Shown piece by piece: positions 45,311 through 48,770 of a stretch of DNA of 48,770 nucleotides (the first letter of the stretch is position 1; every line of letters begins with the position of its first letter). The translations under genes and the position numbers were made by a program. The DNA is from Sphingomonas psychrolutea (GTDB taxonomy: Bacteria; Pseudomonadota; Alphaproteobacteria; Sphingomonadales; Sphingomonadaceae). The notes under the pieces were generated by a model that saw only the letters and a list, made by a program, of their open reading frames with translations, made no database searches and was not told where the DNA came from. The stretch spans positions 2,945-51,714 of the forward strand of contig NZ_BMDW01000025.1 of the NCBI RefSeq assembly GCF_014636175.1, written 5' to 3'.

Positions 45311-46920
45311 TGCTCAAACGAACGGAAAGCGCTGTGAAACCCATTTTCAAACTGACGGCGGTCTGCGCCGCGCTGCTGTGCGGCACTGCCCATGCCTATG
45401 ACGTGACCGAAAAGTCTATCAGCCAACTCCAGGCCGATCTCCAGGCTGGGCGCGTAACCTCGGTCGAACTGGTTCGCCTGTACGAAGCGCGGATTGCGGG
45501 GCTCAACCCCAAGCTGCATGCCGTCATCGCGCTTAACCCCGCAGCGCCCGCTCAGGCCAGGGCGGCGGACGCAGCGCGCAAGGCGCACGCTCCGTACTCG
45601 GCACTCGCTGGGATCCCGATCCTCCTGAAGGATAATATCGAGAGCGCCGATCCGGTCGCGACCACTGCCGGCAGCCTCGCACTCGCTGGAAATGTCACGG
45701 GCCGCGACGCGCCGCTCGTCGCGCGACTGCGCGCGGCGGGAGCGATCATCCTCGGCAAGACCAATCTCTCCGAATGGGCCAATATCCGCTCGAGCAATTC
45801 GATTAGCGGCTGGAGCGCGACCGGCGGGCAGGCGCGCAATCCGTATGCGCTCGACCGTAACACCTGCGGCTCAAGCGCTGGCTCGGGCGCTGCGAGCGCC
45901 GCCAGCCTCGCCGCGGCGACGATCGGGACCGAGACCGACGGATCGGTGACCTGCCCCTCGGCGATTAACGGGCTGGTCGGGCTCAAGCCGACGGTCGGCC
46001 TTGTGTCGCGCACACATGTTGTGCCGATCAGCCATAGCCAGGACACTGCGGGGCCGATGACCCGCGACGTCATGGATGCCGCAATCGTGCTCGGCGGTAT
46101 GGCGGGCAGCGACCCTGCCGATCCTGCGACGGCGCACGCCGACGTAATCGTCCGGGATTTCACAACCGCCTTGTCCCCCATCGCCCTGCGCGGGGTCCGG
46201 ATCGGCGTGATGCGCTTCGCCGCCGGTTTTCACCCTGAAACCGAGGCCGTGTTCGAGCGCGCGCTCGTCGCGCTGCGCGCCGCAGGTGCGACGCTGGTCG
46301 ACATCAAGCAATTTCCCGGCGGCAAGGACCTGGGCGCGCAGGAACATCTGGTGTTGATGACTGAGCTGAAGGCTGATCTTAACGCGTACCTCGCCGCGAC
46401 CGACCCCGCCAAGGTCCCAAGTCGCTCGCTTGCCGACCTGATCGCATTCAACGCGACGCATGCCGACCGCGAAATGCCTCTGTTTGGCCAGGACCAGTTC
46501 GTCGAGGCGGAAGCGACGAACGGTCTGGCCGACCCCGTCTATGTCAAGGCGTCGGCCGACGCGCGGCGCGGTGCGGGCGTGGACGGAATCGACGCGATGC
46601 TGGCCGACAATCGAGTCTCCGTGCTGATCGCGCCAACGCTTGGCCCGTCGTGGCTGATCGATCCGATCCTAAAGGATCATTTCTCGGGTGGAGGGGCGGG
46701 CGCACCGGCTGCGATTGCGGGCTACCCGCATCTGACCGTGCCGATGGGGCTGGTCGATGGCTTGCCGGTCGGCTTGTCGTTCATCGGCGCGGCGTGGAGC
46801 GACGCTAAGCTGCTTGCCTATGGCTATGCCTATGAGCAGGCCACCCTCGCGCGTCGTGCACCGCTCTATCTGCCCACCGCGGAGATTCCCCGCATGGCGG
46901 CGCCTAGCATCGCCAAATGA
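45310..46920 (+). CDS. exported amidase-signature-family hydrolase
   Basis: A 536-residue amidase with a signal peptide (IFKLTAVCAALLCGTAHAY). The Ser-cisSer-Lys triad is visible: Lys in GIPILLKDNIESADPV and the two serines in NTCGSSAGSGAASAASLAA with GTETDGSVTCPSAINGLVG. The N-terminal SISQLQADLQAGRVTSVELV is typical of the family. It hydrolyses an amide to acid and amine or ammonia in the periplasm. The ATG overlaps the previous stop by one base. Confidence 0.94.
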   Translation: MLKRTESAVKPIFKLTAVCAALLCGTAHAYDVTEKSISQLQADLQAGRVTSVELVRLYEARIAGLNPKLHAVIALNPAAPAQARAADAARKAHAPYSALAGIPILLKDNIESADPVATTAGSLALAGNVTGRDAPLVARLRAAGAIILGKTNLSEWANIRSSNSISGWSATGGQARNPYALDRNTCGSSAGSGAASAASLAAATIGTETDGSVTCPSAINGLVGLKPTVGLVSRTHVVPISHSQDTAGPMTRDVMDAAIVLGGMAGSDPADPATAHADVIVRDFTTALSPIALRGVRIGVMRFAAGFHPETEAVFERALVALRAAGATLVDIKQFPGGKDLGAQEHLVLMTELKADLNAYLAATDPAKVPSRSLADLIAFNATHADREMPLFGQDQFVEAEATNGLADPVYVKASADARRGAGVDGIDAMLADNRVSVLIAPTLGPSWLIDPILKDHFSGGGAGAPAAIAGYPHLTVPMGLVDGLPVGLSFIGAAWSDAKLLAYGYAYEQATLARRAPLYLPTAEIPRMAAPSIAK

Positions 46921-46958
46921 TGCGCGAACAGTTCGTCCAGTCAGCCTCAGGAGCCACC

Positions 46959-48287
46959 ATGTCGAAATCAGCAGGGTCGATGAAACACCACATCCGATCG
47001 CGTCCGATTGCGGCACTCGCCGCTATCCTCCTTGCTGCGGCAGCGTCGCCCGCGGTCGCGCAGGATGTTGTGATCCATGCGGGCCGTCTGATCGACGGCG
47101 TCACCAAGGCTCCCAGAACCAACGTCTCGATCATCCTCCACAACGATCGCATCATCGCGGTCGAACCCGGTTTCGTGACGCGGCCCGACGCGCGCGTGAT
47201 CGATCTGACGCGGGCCACCGTCCTGCCCGGGCTGATTGACGCGCATGTCCATATCACGGACCAGTTCGATGGCGGCGATCCCATCCGGGAAAAGGTAACG
47301 CGCACGACCTTCGATTCGGCGTTTCTGTCGACGCGCTACGCCAAGGCGACGCTCGACGCCGGCTTCACCACCGTCCGTGATGTAGGATCGGACACGGATC
47401 TGGTCGTGGCGCTGAAACGTGCGATCAACGCTGGGACAATCCCGGGTCCGCGCATGTTCGTCGCAGGCGCGCCGCTCGGGCCAACGGGCGGACATGGCGA
47501 TCCGGCCAACGGGCTCGATTCGGGCCTGAGCCATGCCGGCTGGGACGATGTCGTCATCGACAGCGCCGAAAAGGCCCGCCATGTCGTACGCGACATGCAC
47601 CGGCGCGGCGTCGACCTTATCAAGATCATGCCGTCAGGCGGGGTCCTTTCGATCGGCGACGATCCCAATTTGCAATTGATGGCCGATGACGAAATCAAGG
47701 CGGTGATCGATACCGCGCACGCTCTAGGCATGAAGGTTGCAGCCCACGCGCATGGCACTCTGGCGATCAACCGCGCGCTCGCCTTTGGCGTCGACTCGAT
47801 CGAACATGGCTCGTTCGCTGATGCCGAGAGCTATAGTTTGTTCAAGGCGCACGGCGCGTATCTCGTGCCGACGCTGCTGATCGGAGAGCGAGTACTGGAA
47901 CTCGCCCGCGCGCATCCCGAGCAGCTCCCGCCCGGAGCGGCCGCAAAGGCGATCGCGGTCGTGCCCATCATGCAGGCAAATTTCGGCAAGGCCTATCGCG
48001 CTGGCGTAAAAATCGCCTTCGGCACCGACGAATCGCTTGTCCCGCATGGCCAAAACGCGCGCGAGTTCGCGCTAATGGTCAAGGGCGGGATGACGCCGAT
48101 CGATGCGATCTTTGCGGCAACCGCTAACGCCGCCGACCTAATCGGCGACAGCGCCGACATCGGTTCGATCCAGGCCGGGCGTTACGCCGATCTCGTCGCT
48201 GTTGCAGGCGACCCGCTCAGCGACATCACCCAGATGCAGCATGTGACGTTTGTGATGAAAGGCGGCATCGTGGTGCATGGCGAATAG
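46959..48287 (+). CDS. exported metal-dependent amidohydrolase (imidazolonepropionase/prolidase-like)
   Basis: A 442-residue member of the amidohydrolase superfamily. It has a signal peptide (AALAAILLAAAASPAVAQ), HxH metal ligands in LIDAHVHITDQF, a probable carbamylated lysine in GVDLIKIMPSGGV, metal histidines in VAAHAHGTLAINRAL and SIEHGSF, and the catalytic aspartate in FGTDESLVPHG. This pattern fits the exported prolidase/peptidase branch of the superfamily. ATG at 46959 follows CAGGAGCC; an ATG at 46917 overlapping the amidase stop is the alternative and would add 14 residues. It is the last gene of the unit. Confidence 0.93.
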   Translation: MSKSAGSMKHHIRSRPIAALAAILLAAAASPAVAQDVVIHAGRLIDGVTKAPRTNVSIILHNDRIIAVEPGFVTRPDARVIDLTRATVLPGLIDAHVHITDQFDGGDPIREKVTRTTFDSAFLSTRYAKATLDAGFTTVRDVGSDTDLVVALKRAINAGTIPGPRMFVAGAPLGPTGGHGDPANGLDSGLSHAGWDDVVIDSAEKARHVVRDMHRRGVDLIKIMPSGGVLSIGDDPNLQLMADDEIKAVIDTAHALGMKVAAHAHGTLAINRALAFGVDSIEHGSFADAESYSLFKAHGAYLVPTLLIGERVLELARAHPEQLPPGAAAKAIAVVPIMQANFGKAYRAGVKIAFGTDESLVPHGQNAREFALMVKGGMTPIDAIFAATANAADLIGDSADIGSIQAGRYADLVAVAGDPLSDITQMQHVTFVMKGGIVVHGE

Positions 48288-48331
48288 ACAATGGGTTTGC
48301 GACTAACCAAACCGGTTTATTATGCAAGGGC

Positions 48332-48550
48332 TTGCCGAAACGAAATGGATGGGGGGAATCACTGCTCGCGGTTGCGCTTAAGGCCACAGCGATCCAGGCT
48401 TCCGCGCAGGATCGCGCCTAGCGGTTGCTTGTCGAACTGGCCGACGCACAGGGGCCGTCGGGCTTCTAAGAGGCGCTGTGCGCGATCATGGCGCGCGTGA
48501 TGAAAGCATCTGTGAATTGGCCTGCAATATTGGCCCTGATACGGTTTTGA
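48332..48550 (+). pseudogene. stop-interrupted gene remnant
   Basis: One frame reads LPKRNGWGESLLAVALK, then ATAIQASAQDRA, a TAG, RLLVELADAQGPSGF, a TAA, then EALCAIMARVMKASVNW and PAILALIRF up to a TGA. The residues on both sides of the two stops read as helical protein with normal codon use, which suggests a decayed gene. It loosely recalls the helical end of DUF5681-type phage or mobile-element proteins; this is a weak guess. The rest of 48288-48672 shows nothing else. Confidence 0.35.
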
Positions 48551-48672
48551 TAATCGGCCCGGTGTAACGTCGATCATAAAAACTGCGTCAGAGCCAATGT
48601 TGGGCGCCTATAAACCCCGAATACGATCAATATTGCAGGTCGATTCATACCAAATAATTTACCGTTTCGATG

Positions 48673-48770
48673 GGCTTTGTTGCATAACGTCGCGAGAGCA
48701 TAACCGCGCTTTTACTTGAAGATGTTATGAGAGGCGGACGGTCACCGGTGTTCCTATTTCGGAGAAGCGA
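48673..48770. mobile_element. possible left end of an IS5-family insertion sequence, cut by window edge
   Basis: GGCTTTGTTGCATAA at 48673-48687 resembles the terminal inverted repeats of IS5/IS903-group elements (GGCTTTGTTG plus A-rich). A reading frame begins at 48727 with ATGAGAGGCGGACGG (MRGGRSPVFLF) and runs out of the window. It is too short to recognise a transposase. The adjoining decayed gene fits a mobile-element edge. Confidence 0.35.

Noticed and set aside
48291..48500. A 69-codon frame after the amidohydrolase gene
   Set aside because: Arg- and Ser-rich, out of frame with the better protein-like remnant, and without a ribosome site.

Overview
The window is GC-rich, gene-dense DNA from an alphaproteobacterium, most likely a Sphingomonas or close relative. 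The evidence is gene content and order: lepB-rnc-era, dapB-nth, a very large NAD-type glutamate dehydrogenase of about 1,530 residues, a heme oxygenase/bacteriophytochrome pair, two TonB-dependent receptors and small dispersed palindromes of the kind common in sphingomonads. The genus is inferred from recognition, not from a database search.

Left part, about 1-15.6 kb: housekeeping genes. The minus-strand series has dapB-nth plus a secreted protein cut by the window edge, a small secreted protein, a nitrilase-family hydrolase, and the lepB-rnc-era signal peptidase/RNase III/GTPase cluster. A sirtuin (cobB), pgi and gor lie on the plus strand. A TauD-type dioxygenase, an M13 metallopeptidase and acetyl-CoA synthetase follow on the minus strand. 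Three loci between these genes (5374-5467, 8664-8775, 10191-10591) hold the same palindromic unit as a head-to-head pair. In the third, a small GIY-YIG nuclease gene occupies the space between two exactly matching inverted units, like a REP pair with its own nuclease.

Middle part, about 15.7-37.3 kb: a short-chain reductase/epimerase, an acyl-CoA carboxylase beta subunit, a small three-gene cassette (ribbon-helix-helix, coiled coil, Phd/YefM-like) with its own promoter but no visible toxin, and cobT without cobS or cobN. Then come bphO-bphP (biliverdin synthesis plus photoreceptor kinase) and a compact iron-uptake operon behind two Fur-like palindromes (TonB siderophore receptor, Sel1-repeat protein, Fe/2-oxoglutarate PKHD hydroxylase, PepSY membrane protein). 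The giant glutamate dehydrogenase, a PAS-domain protein and tRNA-Thr(CGT) close this part.

Right part, from the tRNA to the window end: a LuxR-type regulator without a visible synthase, a run of 22 cytosines, and a five-gene unit of overlapping or tightly spaced genes: TonB receptor, S9 serine peptidase, MetX-fold hydrolase, amidase-signature hydrolase and metal-dependent amidohydrolase. All five products carry export signals, so the unit reads as an outer-membrane import plus periplasmic degradation pathway for an amide-bonded substrate. It ends in a stop-interrupted gene remnant and a possible insertion-sequence end, and may be an acquired region next to the tRNA.
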